This document shows positions 1 through 13,588 of a stretch of 64,000 bases of DNA, piece by piece. Location of the stretch: contig CM036618.1 in NCBI GenBank assembly GCA_020746105.1, forward strand, positions 123,699,191-123,763,190, given 5' to 3'. Made by a program: the position numbers and the translations under genes. The DNA is from Trogon surrucura. Its lineage: Eukaryota; Chordata; Aves; Trogoniformes; Trogonidae. The notes beneath the pieces were generated by a model. That model had not been told where the DNA came from, did not search any database, and was given only the letters and a program-made list of their open reading frames with translations. Position 1 is the stretch's first letter. Every line of letters begins with the position of its first letter.

Positions 1-639
1 AAGGGCTTGACCACAAAGGAAGTTCTGGTCAACTCTCCAGCTTTACGTCATAGACAACATTAATTTTATCACAGCCTTAAAGAATTAAAATAGAAAAACG
101 CATCTTCTTGGAAAACAGCAGTTATTTTCTCCCACTGCTCAGATATTTTTATAAGCCCAGTTCCACCAGCCTCACTTATGTTGAGAATCACCTTACCCTG
201 CAGGGCAGACCATTTATTTAAAGGCAAGATATTATGTCCCAAGCAGGACACTAAGATGCCTCCACCCAACAAAAACTCCACTGTGCAGCTGAGTTGGACC
301 AGCCTACATCCCAGATCCAATTCTGGTTTGAAGCATTACCCATACTGTCTGGATACTAGCCTCTATAAATAAACAGGCAAGAAGGTTTGGAGAAGAGGTG
401 AAACCTTTCTCATAAGCTGTGAGCAAGGAAGGAAACTGTACCTTACCAAAGACTGCAGGAATTCTCAACTCCCTCCTTCCCTTAATAGCACTGCGGGAGG
501 CAGAGAGGAGCAGGGCAGGGCAGCCTTACAGGGACAGTCCAGCAAAATAGCCAAGAGAACCTGCAAAACGAAATACTGCACATGAGTATTTTTTGGTTGT
601 TTATACATATTAGCTTCAGCAAAACTTCCACTGGGAAAA
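1..639. other. Unique sequence, no gene recognised
   Basis: Only short open frames occur here, the longest being 83 codons on the minus strand at 69-320. It shows no recognisable domain and no splice context I would trust. No repeat family was recognised. It is most simply unique intergenic or intronic DNA upstream of the first CR1 copy. Confidence 0.5.
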
Positions 640-1135
640 TTAGAGCACTGCCTCCAGCTCTGGAGCCCCCAATGCAAGAAAGATGTGGGCCTGTTGGAGC
701 AGGTCCAGAGGAGGCCACAAAGATGATCAGAGGGCTGGAGCACCTCTCCTGAGAAGACAGGCTGAGAGAGTTGGGGTTGTTCAGTCTGGAGAAGAGAAGG
801 CTCTGGGGAGATCTTATAGCACCTCCAGTACCTGAAGGGGACTTACAAGAAAGCTGGGGAGGGACTGTTTACGAGAGTGTGTAGCGACAGGATGAGTGGC
901 CATAGTTTTAAACTAGAATAGGGTAGATTTAGGTTAGACACTAGGAAGAAGTTCTTTAGCATGAGGGTGGTGAGACACTGGCACAGGTTGTTCAGAGAAG
1001 CTGTGGATGCCTCAACCCTGGACGTGTTCAAAGCTAGATTGGACGGGGCTTTGAGCAACCCCTCCAAGGCAGGGGGGTAGGAACTAGATGATCTTTAAGG
1101 TCGCTTCCAACTCAAACCATTCTATGATTCTATGA
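640..1135 (+). mobile_element. CR1 LINE, 5'-truncated 3' end
   Basis: This is a sense-strand CR1 retrotransposon fragment of about 500 bp. Its start corresponds to the end of the ORF2 reverse-transcriptase region (the stretch reading like 'cagctctggagccccc' then 'aagaaagatgtgggcc'). It continues through the conserved 'gctgagagagttggggttgt' block and the 'ggtggtgagacactggcaca' block. It ends with the diagnostic tail 'attctatgattctatga'. Stop codons and indels interrupt the reading frame, so it is dead. A deletion is apparent near 1051-1065, where CR1 copies normally carry a longer segment before 'ggcaggggg'. CR1 copies insert by target-primed reverse transcription and are typically 5'-truncated, as here. 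Its 3' end differs from the three copies at 47.8-54.6 kb, so it belongs to another CR1 subfamily. Confidence 0.95.
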
Positions 1136-1888
1136 AAAGTCTTCTCTGATCCGGGAGGAAACTTCTGATCAAAACACCCATAAACAAACCTGCCCAGAGC
1201 AGCCAAAGATTCCACCATTCAGGTGGAGTGTAAAACACGTACATTCAAAGACCTGATACAGATCAGGGAGTTGAACTTGGATCTCCTAAATCCAAGAAGG
1301 ATATCTTAACCTCTAGGCAAGAGGCCATTCTTGGATGTTGCTGTAGGAGTCATTTCATATCGGATGTGAGTCATAAAATATTTGCTGGTAACAGTGAGAC
1401 CCATTCTGCAGCTCAGAGGCCAGAACACTGAACCAGAAAGTGCAGGAACATGATGCTGGGTCTCCCGTATGCAAAGCGAGTGCCTTGGCTATCTACTGGT
1501 TTATTGAGGTAACAAGGAAAAAACAAACCCTTTACGGATCCTGTGTCTTTCAAGTGGAATGGAAAAATCTTGAAATCTCACAACATCTTGTGCAACAGGA
1601 GAACCATTTCCTACCCACTGTTACAGGGGGGCAGATCTGCAGCGTTTATCACCTCCTGTCGCCAAAGCCAGAATCTGGCCTCCTGCCTTCCACCCTAATT
1701 CAGAATGCACTTTCATCTCTAGTATAAACACCGAGAAATATCAAAAGCCCTGTTGACAGTACTGCTCTCATTTTCTGCTTTAAGAAGTTGCCAAAATGTA
1801 CAAAATTAAACTCTCCGAGTCACAGTAGGTTGTTTTGTCAGTTTATCCATTTGGTAATGTAATACTATCGTAACCTCTATCACTCTTG
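1136..1888. other. Unique sequence, no gene recognised
   Basis: No repeat or gene was recognised. A 95-codon frame at 1440-1727 on the plus strand has no recognisable motif and is probably chance. Confidence 0.45.
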
Positions 1889-1919
1889 CTCCTTTCTTTT
1901 TTTCTCTCCCCTCCTCCCG

Positions 1920-1964
<45 letters not shown>

Positions 1965-1993
1965 CTCTTTCTCTCTTTCTCTCTCTCTTTCTC
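1889..1993 (+). repeat. CT-rich polypyrimidine microsatellite
   Basis: This is a pyrimidine tract broken by a single G at 1919. The run 1920-1993 is entirely C and T. It contains a (CT)n core from about 1924 to 1951, followed by mixed CTTT and CTCTTT units. Such tracts are length-polymorphic by slippage and can adopt triplex structures. No gene context suggests a function. Confidence 0.95.
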
Positions 1994-4900
1994 AAGAATT
2001 TCCCCTAGAAGGGAACACAGTTCCTCCAAAAAATTAAATCACAGAGTCAAATTTCAAACCTGCAAATATAAATCAAATATTGTTCTGTTGACACTGAAGA
2101 ATATTACTTTGCGTGACGCATGCTACCGAAGCATTGTCCAGGCCATGGCAGGTAGGCTATGAATATTATTGTGCTAAAGGAACTTCCTCTGAAATTGCAG
2201 GAGGCGGAAAGAGGCATGCTTCACTGTCCCTTCACTGTCTCATATGTGCTCTTTTGCTACCTCAAAGAGCACGTCTCAGGACTGGCCCTGTATTTTTTCT
2301 TGCCTTCCTTGTTCCTTTCAAAACTAATGGGAAAATGTGGGCCTCAAAAATACAGAATTAGATCCTTTATTTCATTAACAAAAACAAGAGGAAAATAGTA
2401 GCACCATTTAACAAACAGCAATTCTGTGGAAAACTTCTAGGAAAACAGGAGCGATGCCAAATGCTTCTCTAGCACCGGAGTTCCTAAGCAGGGAAGCACA
2501 TCCTCACAGTCAGGCACGCATGACATTTGCAAATGGCCTTCACTTGAAATCAAAGCGTAACATACATTACCTCGGTACATAATTCATTCTTAATCTATTA
2601 ATTATATGACTCATTAACATATTAGTAGCAGTGGTGTTAATAGGAGTAATACTAATAATAATATTGTAGTGGTAACAGGTTTAAACATGCTAGTTCTTCT
2701 ACATGCATATAACAAAAGGATTCGTGACCCAGCATCACAGAGGTGGTGAGACGAGAAGTTTGATAACCCTACCAGTTACTTCACGGGATGTGTGCTATTA
2801 TCTTTCGTTATCTCCTTGAGGAATCACAGAAGATCTAAATGTGCAATCATAAGGACTGTTCAGGTTTAGGATCCCTGATAGTATCTTTGCTGGACGTGGG
2901 ATGAAACCCTAAAGAACGTGGGTTTTTTTCATATTCCTTAAATGTTAGTAGTGAATGAGGTGTGAAATGCCTTGTAGGAACTACCGAACTCTTGTAGAGA
3001 TTTCTGCTTCTCCAGGTTGCAGAATACTCTCACCTCAGGGAAAGGTTTTATGAAGTCATTTTGCAGAACTTGTCAAGAACTACCAGGGAGGAACAACACA
3101 CGGCCTAAGAAAAGCTGTTGTATATGTCGTTTTCTACGCTTGATTTCTCTGCCCAGAAATCTCACCTGAAGGGATTCGAGGAATCAGTCTGTTAGTTTGG
3201 GATTTCCAGAAGCACAGTTCCCCTGATGTTGAAGGAAGGTCCCCACACAGCTGAGCCCACCTGCAAGGTTCAGCCAGCAGTGTCACACAGTCCAGCAAAA
3301 GCACACTGATCTACCGTCCAGTTCTTCCAGAGAAGTGTTGGACTTGTGGTGGTTGTATTCTGCAAAGAGTTGAAAGTTATCGCGTGATTTCTGATCATAT
3401 AGTACAGATCTGATTCGTTGTAGGTGCAAACACTGCTCATGAGATCTGGGATGAAAGCCAGGTTTAGGGTTCAAGTACCCTTAAAAATTGCTGCTTTAAG
3501 AATCCTATGAAAAGCAAGCTGGACAGATAAAATCTGCAAGCACAGGTCTGTCCCTGCACCTCCATGGTCATGGCACAGGGGAAAATGAGCCATTCTATGA
3601 TATTTTGCCATGTGTTGCTAAACTTGTGGGATCTAAAATCCACACCATGATGGAAAGTAAGACTGGGCAGGCTGGGAGCCACAGCTGGGGTGGAAAATAT
3701 CCACAGTAGTATTATATAAGAACAATAAAAAGCAAGCCTATAATTACCTTCCTGCTCACCCTCACTGTGCTGCAATGAAGTCTCTGCCAATAACATCTCA
3801 TCTACATAAAAAGGTAGTGCATCTCTGAGTTCATTGTAATAGTGAAAGCAGCACAGCTCTCACCAGAAAGAGAAGTGGTGTGGTATAAGTCACTTTGACA
3901 CCAAAATAACAGCATTCACATGAGGCCTTCTCCCACCATAATCCGTGGTAAAAAACATTAACACAGAATTATTTCCTAACAATAAAATTGTATCAGGACA
4001 ATTTGTCTTGTAAGCCAGGCCTAAAAATGGTTCTTAGAGTAGCTGCCAGGAAAATTGCCTAACATTCCAGCTCTTCCCCAAGTCTCACAGTACCCAGTAC
4101 ACCTTTCAAAATGTCTGTCCTTGCAGCCTTGGGGTTTGCCCAGAGATCCTTGAAAACAGAAACACTGAAGGTGTAAAACCAGGGGTCTGGTGCAGGCTCC
4201 AGAGCCAGAATTTCAAAAGAAGGCAAACACCACAGTCATGACCTATTCACCGCTGAGGCAGGCAGCTAAAGGACAACCATGGAGGCTGCTGCTGCTGATG
4301 TTGCTCTGGTGCTGCCTCAAGGGAGCTCACTAACCCTGAGAGCAGCCAGAGAGTTGTCAATGTTTACCTTCATAACTGGTTTATCTGGCTCCCACCTGCT
4401 GGCTTTTCAGAACCCCCAATGTATTATTATCAAGAAAATTGTATTAACTACTACATGCCCAAGTGAGTAAGTAGACGGGCTCACCCATTGGGAATGGGAA
4501 AACAAATTCTCAAAGGTAGATCTCTCTTCCTCCCTTTCCTCAGGGTTACCTTTATTTTTAAAGACTGAATCAAAACAAGCCCAGGTCACTCCATGCCAGG
4601 CAGGAGGGACAAGGCTCCAGGATCCTGCTTTTCTGTTTTTAGTCTCTTTCATAGCTTCATCTTGATCAGCCAGATAACAGGCAGAAACCTGCTAACTGCG
4701 CGCTTGCAACCTTGCCACCATAGCTGTCTGCCTTCTTCCTTAAACAACACCCTGGGGTGAAAGATAGTAAGTGGGTTCCCCCTTCCTCACCATCCCAAAA
4801 AGAGGAAAAGCTCCCCAATGCCTCTTTATTACTGTGCTGCTGACTCTTGATAATCTGTCCTGTGCAAAGAGTATGTGAAAGGCTCAGGTCTCAGCAGGGA

Positions 4901-6136
4901 AATAGGCTACTTGGATCACACATTGACTACAACAACTCTTTTGTGAGATCCGTACAGGTGTGAACTTTACCTTTACAGTGCTTTTGAAGCCTTTGCTGCT
5001 GAATCTTACTCTTCTCTAGAACTGGAGACAGTCTTCACAGCGCCTCTGTGCTGTAAGAACATGGGCTTTTATATTCAGGCTGGTTTTTGGAGGCATTTGA
5101 GAGGAGAGCTCCTAAATTGAAACCACATTGCCCAGCCTGAGCCAGAGCCTGCTGCATGAGTCCTGTCTACTCCCCAAGTCTTTCCAGTGCTGATCGCTTC
5201 CCGGCGAGAGCACAAAACAGTGAGGCTTACAGCTCCCGGGAATCTGCCAGCATGGAAACAGTACTTGACTAACAGCCTACAACCTCCACCAGAGCTCTGG
5301 GACGCTCCTTCATATTTCCAGGGTCTTGGTGGGTGCGAAGCGGTCTGAACAGCTCTTTGTGTCTGCAACTGCCACCAGAGAAACACCTTTCCTCCTTTTT
5401 TTTTTTTTTTTTTTTCCCAGGAGAGAAGCTGTTAGGACGTGCTCACCATCTCGCTCTCTTCTGATAACCCTTTCGGCATCCTTCCGTTTTCTGGTTATTC
5501 ATTTGTTACCCCTGAAATCTGATTCCTGATCTCAGCCCTCTCTTATCAGCCCCTTTCGCTGTGGAGTTCCAAAGCAAGGGGTTAGTTTTAATCTCTGCGC
5601 TCTCTCTCTGTCCCTGAGGCCTCGTTTTGTTGGGGGAGGAGGTGAGTGATAGGACTGATGTTTGTGGGGAGAAGGGGCTGCCATCCATTAACTCGCTGTT
5701 ATCTATCTATTCATCTGCCCGGCAAAACAAAGGTATGATTGTTGCTCCAGCTCACAGACCTGCACTGGCTTCACTCCAGCTAGTGTGGTTCACAGGAGCA
5801 CAGGAGATATGGAGGCATGGCCTGAGCACAGCCCAGCAACCAGCATGTAAAGCCTCCTACACGGGCTCCATGCTGAGCTCTTCACGACCACGTCCTTCCC
5901 GACAGCTGGTACCCAAACCGGGCTGCTGAAGCAAGCAGGAGGTGAGCCCATATTGGCCACAGGCTGCCTACATTTGGATGCATTAACCTGTCCATAAAAC
6001 ACAGGACTGATTCTGCACCGCCCCAGCATCTGGTAAACCCGTTTTGGGCCGTGTTCTTATTTAAGCAATTATATAGGATATAGGGCGCTAGAACATGAGT
6101 TCCCTTATCTCTGTTTCCCACATTACACCCCTTCCT
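1994..6136. other. 4.1 kb without recognised gene
   Basis: Mostly unique, moderately AT-rich sequence. An AT-rich stretch at 2580-2670 contains clustered TAAT-type words. Short frames (for example 110 codons at 3464-3796 minus and 103 codons at 5075-5386 minus) have no recognisable domains. Apart from the T21 run, annotated separately, no repeat family was identified. Confidence 0.45.
5396..5416 (+). repeat. Poly-T run
   Basis: A homopolymer of 21 T residues preceded by CTCC and followed by CCCAGG. It resembles a polypyrimidine tract before an AG, but no downstream coding frame supports an exon. It could also be the reversed poly-A trace of a retroposed sequence, though no source transcript is recognisable. 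Confidence 0.9.
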
Positions 6137-6195
6137 CAGGCAAATTGATGCAGCCCCATTGAAGCCGAGGCATTAGCTGAAGATCTGGCCCCAAC
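6137..6195. repeat. Ancient palindromic amniote-type repeat relic
   Basis: The segment holds 'agccccattgaagccgaggc' followed by 'agctgaagatctggcccc'. This is the pattern of an old, widespread sauropsid repeat in which a 'ccattgaagtcaatgg'-like palindrome is followed by 'gctgaggatctggccc'. The left half of the palindrome is decayed. The family is recognised from memory of its motif, and I cannot give a secure database name. Confidence 0.45.
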
Positions 6196-7259
6196 TCTGC
6201 CGTGCTTTGCCTCTGGGTAGTCATTTACACCTGTTCAGAGTGCAAAAGGCAACCAGCAGCAACCGCTGGAGCTGCAAAGCAGCGAAGTCCCATCCCATTG
6301 CCTTCGGAGCCCAACATGCCACGCACCGATCAGTGGCACGGGGCCCAGTTCCCCTTGCATCTAAGTTGGTTTTGGCGTTGCACATAAGCATCCTCTCTTC
6401 AGCTTCTAGTAAACCTTGAGATCGCTGCCAAGTCTCATGAAAGAAAAAGTTGTGACCCAGTTCCTGGAGGGTGACTTAGTGTAAATAACTTTCAGTGGCA
6501 TGATGACACTCTCATGAAATCTAGCAGTGCACTTGTCAGCCCGTGAAATATGGAGCCAAGAACGAGTCCTGATCCAATGTTACATGGTGAATATCTTTTC
6601 CTTTCCTTGCACACACAAAATCCCTGGCAATTTCCAGAAGAACCGCAGTTGTGCAAGCCAAACAGGGCTTGGTTTGTTTTCTGAATCATCACGTCGGTGT
6701 CAGTGTGCATGGACAGCATCGGCTTTTGAGCAAAGTTTGCCAATAATGAAAAAACCTTTTTGCCTGAATTAGACCCCCGTTCACTGCAGCAAGCTGTCTT
6801 TCTTGGGTTTTCTCTTCAGCCAGCTTTAACCTTGTGGCCAAAGAATTTACCAGGAACTAGGCAGACTGATCTCCATTCACCTTGCAATACACCTGCAGGA
6901 ATTGAGGCTGAACTTCCTCATTTTACTGATCTCAGTGACACCCTGTCTAGCTTGGCACTATTCGGTGGCCTTAGAAGAGCCCGTGCAAACAATGGTACAT
7001 TTGAACAGCCACCCACACACACCTTCCCAACTTCCATTTTCTTGGAGACTTCCAAACATGACAGTCACTCGTTTTTTTCCCATTGCCATCCCAAATCTAC
7101 TGAAATTACTAAAACGCCGCCAGAACCGATTTAAAACAAAATGGATCCAACATTTAGATCCAAGGCACCATGTTTAGATCTGTGGGTTGCTTTGGGCTTC
7201 TTAATTTCCATTGGGATTTGCATAATAAAATACAGTAATAGGCTGGGCAAGTACATTGA
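6196..7259. other. Unique sequence, no gene recognised
   Basis: A 124-codon plus-strand frame (6760-7134) and an overlapping 91-codon frame (6902-7177) are present. Neither shows a recognisable domain, and they overlap in different phases, which argues against either. No repeat was recognised before the MIR copy that follows. Confidence 0.4.
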
Positions 7260-7477
7260 GCAGTGGCTGTGAGCCAGGAACTAATGAGCTCCATTGCAGG
7301 CTGTTTAGCTCTGGACAAGTCACTTGACCTCCCAAAGTCACATCATCCTTATTTGTGAAATGGGGATCGTAATACTTGCCTCACAGGGGTGTTGTGAGGA
7401 TTAATTAGTTGCTGCTTGTACATCGCTTTGATGATGTTAAGAACTACATGCCTGCTAAGTATTGTTATTGTATCACG
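7260..7477 (+). mobile_element. MIR-type CORE-SINE copy
   Basis: An old tRNA-derived SINE of the MIR superfamily in sense orientation. Diagnostic blocks are 'ctggacaagtcacttgacct', then 'tgtgaaatggggatcgtaat', then 'ttgcctcacaggggtgttgt' and 'gaggattaatta'. They occur in the order of the MIR core. The 3' part, 'catcgctttgatgatg' leading to 'aagtattgttattg', resembles the amniote MIR tail rather than the mammalian one. The tRNA head is too diverged to see promoter boxes. MIR elements are pol III transcribed when intact and were mobilised by L2/CR1-type enzymes. This one is certainly inactive. Confidence 0.82.
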
Positions 7478-10400
7478 GCTGGGAAGATATTGCAGTTAGG
7501 GCTAAATCCTGCCCTTGGAAAAAGATGCGTCTTTCTCCACGTCTTGTAAAATCAGCTGCTCAGCTTGCGCAAGTAGCATTTATATAACATTGGTACCAAA
7601 CATCAATATGCAACTTGTACCTCTGAGGTTGCCAAATCCCCATAACAATAGCCTGCCGGGAGTCATGTGATGCACCAGCCCTGTGCAAACAGCTTCACGT
7701 AGCAGCCCAACTGCAACCTCTTTTCTCTCTCTCTCTTCCTCCACAAATTGAAATTAGTAAATGTTTCCATCAGGCATTTCGGTGGTGACCTCGGGCCCAG
7801 AGCTCAGCGTGCCATACAAAACCCATGAGCACAGCAACCCAGGCAACGTGTGGTACCCGCTGCCCTGAGGACAGCCCAACTGGGACGGGCCACCTGGCAC
7901 AGACGAACACACTTTTCCGTATGGTAAAGACAGGAGAGCTGTGGTGAGACAGGATGGCTGTGGGAAGACGTGGATACATGCACAAGCACAGATGGAAAAG
8001 GTAAGCTGCCCTTGCCTCAACTCTAACCCTTGGGAGGGCGCTTCCTCTCCCATACACTCCCCCGAGAGCAAAGTCCTTTTGCCTCCACGGCGTTTGGGCC
8101 TAGATGATACAAAATAGGGCACAAAGAAAAGAATTGCACCGACTGCAATGGGCTACAGCCCAGGATCATTAATAGGCTCAAACCACAGTATTCAGCCTGC
8201 TCAAGGAACACATAGGAGTTATGCATCCAGATTTCAGTGACATTTAGTGGAAGTTGGCCAAATGGCTCCTTTTGATTCCTTTGAAATTTGAGCCATAACT
8301 GTCATTGTATCTTAGACGTGTGAACTGCTCTGAGAAGTCTCCCATTCTATATGGGAGTTAGACTGCGATCAAAGAGTTCCACTAAACTGAATTTTATGAA
8401 GATGGAGGGTTGAGGTCAGGCTGATCAGCATTATCAGGTATTATCTGAAAAAAAATCCCAAACCTAGCAAGTTTGAAAGGGTTAAAGAAGAAAGTTGTTT
8501 GGGTAGACGTGCACATTAACTATCCATTTCAGTAAGCATGCAATGACTAGTTAGCAGGACTTATCATCCCCAGCTATGTGAGGAATTACAATAAATGCCT
8601 GAAATGCAAGCAGGTTTCCGGCTTAGGTAGGTACATAATGGAAGTCACTATTTTTGTCTGAGTTGCAAGAATTCCCTGCACACACAGGCTCCCCACCCCC
8701 TCCTCACTGTAACACAGCTAACTCTGCTCCCTGCTGTTTGGCAAAATGAAGTCCTTTCATGCATCCTCAGGACTTTTGCTTTGTCTGCAGAAGTAGCCGA
8801 CTCATTATTTCCTTTTTGGTGGAAAGCGAAAGGTTACATTTTCTGCATTCATTTATTTTAAATACTTCAAGAATGTAATGACCTAAGGATGAGTGGAAGG
8901 AGATACGAGCTGCTCTGAGAGAAGGACCTCTTGATTTGTAGGGAAAAAGTAACAAAACAAGCAACCAGAGCTTAATTCTGGTGCTGCCAAAGCCTGGTAT
9001 TAATCCATCCGTTGCCTTTGGTGACATGAGGCTTCCCCTCTGCAGCACCATCCTGTGCAGAAAATACCCTCTAACTATTCAGCGATTCAGCTGCTACTTT
9101 AACAGCCACTGCAGAAAATCTCTGGCTGCCTCTGCAGGACAGAAACAGGATAAACCTTGGATAGCACTTAGTAGTAAATAGGGAATAAAGTCATTAGAGT
9201 TGGGGAGTTTATTCTCATTTAGCCCAAGGCCCTTTTCCTCGCCCTGGCACCTCCAGGCACGTGGCTGACCTGGCCTCTCTCGGAGGTCCCTTTGAGGTTG
9301 GTGAGACGCAGCCTTCACATGCCAACCGAAGAAAACACGGGGCTCCTGCCAAGGGAGGGGAATTGAGGTGGCGTGTCGAGCCTTGTGAAGTCCCATCTGG
9401 ATTTGGCCAGGCTCCAGGTAAGCCCGGGAGAGCCTCAGCCCCTTCTGCCGGTGAACACCAAATTGCTTGTGAACCACTGCTGCGGGAGGCCTGGCAGAGC
9501 CACCGAGATGATGGTGCCAGGGAAGGGTTAACGAGTGCCACACTCAAAGAGCTTCCTCCCTCACTGCCTCACACACCGTATTTCTTAGCAAAGTGAACAT
9601 ATTAACACTGGCACGCTCCCACACATCGTCTTGGCTCTCCTCCAGGAAATCATAACCCAGCTATCTGGCACACAAGGCCGCAATTTTATTTACACAATCA
9701 ACTTCTTGATAAACATAAAACTTACAAAATATACCACGCCCATCATGTAAAAAAATAAAGGAAAAATTTTGTCGTGGGGAAAGAACTGCAGTAACCTGAC
9801 CTTCCTGGGGGGAAAGGCCAACCTGCTTTGACTTCGTATCCCCATCCCCAAAGAAAACATCTGTGGGTACATGAGGGTTTGCCCTGGCTTTAAGGCAGGG
9901 TCCTGCTCAGGGGAGAGACTTGGGAGGACCGCACGGGGCTGGGAGCTGCCAGAGGGATCTGGGCCAATTTGGGCAGTTTTTGTCCTGGGCACCGGGGAGT
10001 GCAAGCAGGGCTGCCAGCACCCACTGCGCCTATGGCCCTTGGGCCCCCCCCTCCTTGCCTGGGATCACCCCTGCTCATGAGAAGGGGAAGAGGGCCCTGC
10101 TCTGCCATAACCCTGAAACAGTGGGGGTCAGCCTCGTCTACTGCTCTTATTCTCTTCTTGATGGGAATCTTGGCAGAGGAGTCTCTGTGCCTCTACGAAA
10201 GTTACAATTTTCAGCTCTATGTCCCTTAGTCAATCTAACCAACTGCAACTGGAAGTCGTACGTTTCATTTGGGAGGAAAACATTGCTGCTTTCATGTGGC
10301 AGCCAGATATTCTGGAGACACGCCCCACTTTGCCGGAGCAACAGTCAATTCTCCTGGGAAGCTTAAACTTTCAACAGCCCCTCAGGGCATCCACTGCCTT

Positions 10401-13400
10401 GGGTGAAGTTCTGCCTAAACATCAGATAAAACTGCATCGGCCTTGCATTGAACTGAGAGGCACACAAAAGCACACCGCTTGTATTTGGGGTCACCTGAGC
10501 TAGCTCCACCACCTTCACCTATCGAGCTCACACTTCTCCACTGACCTTTCAAAAACATTGTCTTGCTTGACAACTTGGTAAAAGGCTTACAACCTGGAAA
10601 CCAGGGTGCAAGCTTTCTAATGGTTGTTCTGCTGAGCTTCAGACTGGATACATGACAAGAAGGAAATGCTTAAACATAGCTTAAATTCCACTTGAGATAA
10701 ACTTTCTGAGAAAAAAATAACGGGCCAAGGGCATAAACCTGATTTATATTGCCTGAGGATCTGGACATATCTGTTTTATTCCTTGCAGATAAAAAGATCT
10801 GCCTGAGGCTAATAAGCTTTTGATAGTTTGGGAAACAAAGATTGATTCTTTAATTTTTTTTCTCTTTCACACAAATAGGAAGAACCACCTTCAGATACCT
10901 AAGGCACACTGCAATCATCTAGACAGATAAACATCTTGATTCCTAGGGATAACAGGAGCTGAATAGTTGGCCTCCAAACCAAACATTCATGACAATTCTT
11001 GAAATAGGAACATTATTTCTCTCCATTTCCACAACAATTTACATACGACTGCAAAGAAAACCCTTCTCCCTTTGCAGCTGGAAAACCACACTACCCAAAG
11101 CCTTCTCATAGTTCCTGAATACCTGCAGGCAGGTGGGTCAGTAGGTCCCCTGGGCCATTCTCCTGAGTGCAGCTCACGGTCTGTGTTGGAGCCCCAGCCC
11201 CTGGTTCCTTCAGATGAGTATCTGGCTGGCCTCGGTATAAACATCTGAGATGTGAAAGAAGGCCCCCTACAAGGAAAGGACAGGGATACTGGAGATTAGA
11301 CCCAAGGCCAAGGGAAGAAAGTCAGCAGCACTGAGTAGTCTACTATCATGGCAAAACGCATTTCCTTGAAAAGAGGGTAGGGAGTTACTAATCTAGTAGT
11401 TGCCTGCCAGACATTTTGTCTCTCTTCACAGGCTGGAAAAGAAGAACATGGTTCCACCTAAGCAGATTGCAGTTGTGATCGAAATTTCTCCAGCTATCCA
11501 TTACAAAACAATTCCCGTGCATTCATTCCTCTTTCTTCCTCTTCAAAAAGCAGCAGCTGAAATGAGAGCCACCAAGATCCTCCAAGAGGAGAACTTTCCC
11601 TTCAGGGACTGCACCTTGGCTCATGTGGTCAAGTCACAGAGGGACTCTGGGGACTCTGCAGGAGGCTACTCCAGCCAAAGAGCTTGTGGGTGCCCTCTTA
11701 TTTTTGCAGCATCAATCCTGTAAAGGTCTTGCAGCCACCACTGTAGCAAAGCATTTGCAATGAGTAATTCAGACCCGTCCACTACATATACAGCTGCACA
11801 TGAACAAAAGGCTCTCCTTGTATCGTGAGTAATTTCTTCAAATACCAGGTGTTGTCAATTTCTCCGGAATGGCCAACTCCTACAATTCTATAGTAAGTAG
11901 TACTACATACAGTGACTTTCCACTAAAATAATTTTTGTACCTAAAAACCTTATCTCTGATTTAAAGTCAGATTTTATCCTCTGTGAATGCAAGGACCTGA
12001 GGGCCTCTGATGCAAAAACTGTAAGGCAACTTTCACCCAGCTCTGTGTACTAAAATCTCGGGATTTATAAAGGCAATCTCGAGACTAAACTTTTTTGGAT
12101 GCTAATATGACCGTTGCCATATAAAACAGGAACAGCTCTCAGTATGCAGGCGGTTCGTGTAAGAAGTGCTATAAACCAACAAACCAACTGAGATGGTTTG
12201 CTCTAAGTATGTTCTACAAAGAGCTTCCTTAGTCCATCTGTTAATCTTACATAGTATACGTTACCTACAAAAACTAAATGTCTTGTCAGGAATGACACTT
12301 AGATATCAAGTACTTCCAGTTGCATGTAACCACTTTGCACACTGCTGTCACTGCCCTTTCAGCCCAGGAGTGGAGATGTTGTGCTCCATCCAGAAAGACC
12401 ACAGCTTGGGGTCTGTGCTGTTAGCTGTATACAGACTCCTGTGTAGCTGCAGCAGCATCAGGAGCTTTTCTACAGGGCAAAGGTGGGCTGATCAGAGCCT
12501 ATGGCTATCATAAGTCAAACCACCTTATCCAATGCAACCCATCCCAGAAGGATTATACCACTGGCTAACAGCCTAGAGTGGTTCTTGCACCACAGCTCTT
12601 TCTGTTGCTAAACATAGGGATGCAACACTGGCGGGATCAAAAGCAGAGAGTTCTCAGAGCTCCCTCAAGACTCCCATGTCCTTGTCATCATTTGCAAAGG
12701 TAATGGGCTTCACAAAACACAGTAGCCATTGGGAGAATGTAATTTGGACCGGTGACCATTGCTCCTGCAGAGTCATACTGGGCTGAGGACAAAACACAAG
12801 TGATCTTCTTGCCACCTGACCTTCACACCTCACATCATGTGTTGCTGCCTTCTCTTCCCACACTTCTGCTCCCTAAGACTAAGGAACAAACACCAGGGAC
12901 AGTTAGCGGCCCAAACTAAAAGTCTTACAGTTCTGCAGAAAAGGATGGGGACCTCCACATCAAGGGACATTTCCAATAGATGCACTGATGATTTCTCTGA
13001 AATGGGCTCCAAACTAGCCTCATCAAGCCTATTTCAGAGCCACAGGAGGGTAAGATGTGGAGGAGGACTTCAAGGGTGCTTTCAAACAAACTGAATCAGA
13101 GCTTTACCCAACCCCACTCTTTCAGAAGTTTCTGAATAACGCACCAGCTTGAACCACTGGAAAGAAACAAATAAATGAGCTGGCAACTTTCACAGGGAGG
13201 AGCCTTGAAGCCCAGTTCCCAAGACCACGCCAACCAGCTCCATGTGACAGCATACAGGAATGAAAATAGGTAGGTAACATTAACAGAAATACACTGAAAC
13301 TTAATAACAGCAGCTTGTCAGGACATGCACCAAAAAGAAATGGCTCACAATAGCTACAGCTTGTATTATGAATGTTTCATAGCCATCTGGCTAACAGAGC

Positions 13401-13588
13401 TGCCTAAACCACTGCTGTTTTGTGTGTGCTGTGGCAACCCATGGTGCACGCTCGGGAAGGAGACTGTCAAGCTGAAGGCCTAACATCTGTATTAAAAAGA
13501 GACACCGTTTCTCTTGTCACATGAAAACATCTTAGAAGAACAATGCAGCAATGAACGGAGTCCCTAATGAGCCAAGGCTGTGTCCTCC
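7478..13588. other. 6.1 kb without recognised gene
   Basis: No exon or repeat family was identified. The interval 9.2-10.1 kb is visibly richer in G and C, and there the longest frames reach 149 codons (9094-9543 minus) and 148 codons (9920-10366 plus). They overlap other-strand or other-phase frames of similar size and show no domain, so I treat them as consequences of local composition. A short CT tract lies near 7722-7740. Confidence 0.45.

Noticed and set aside
4279..4470. Frame beginning MEAAAADVALVLPQ
   Set aside because: A short alanine run from GCTGCTGCTG with no downstream domain, and the frame ends after 63 codons; no splice donor that I trust.
9094..9543. 149-codon minus-strand frame
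   Set aside because: It lies in a GC-richer stretch where stops are rarer, overlaps 111- and 110-codon frames in other phases, and shows no domain, splice sites or promoter context.
9200..10110. CpG island or promoter
   Set aside because: The stretch is GC-rich but CpG is not dense enough by eye, and no downstream exon or start is recognisable.
9920..10366. 148-codon plus-strand frame
   Set aside because: Same local composition effect; competing frames of 104, 86 and 72 codons overlap it, and no family resemblance was recognised.
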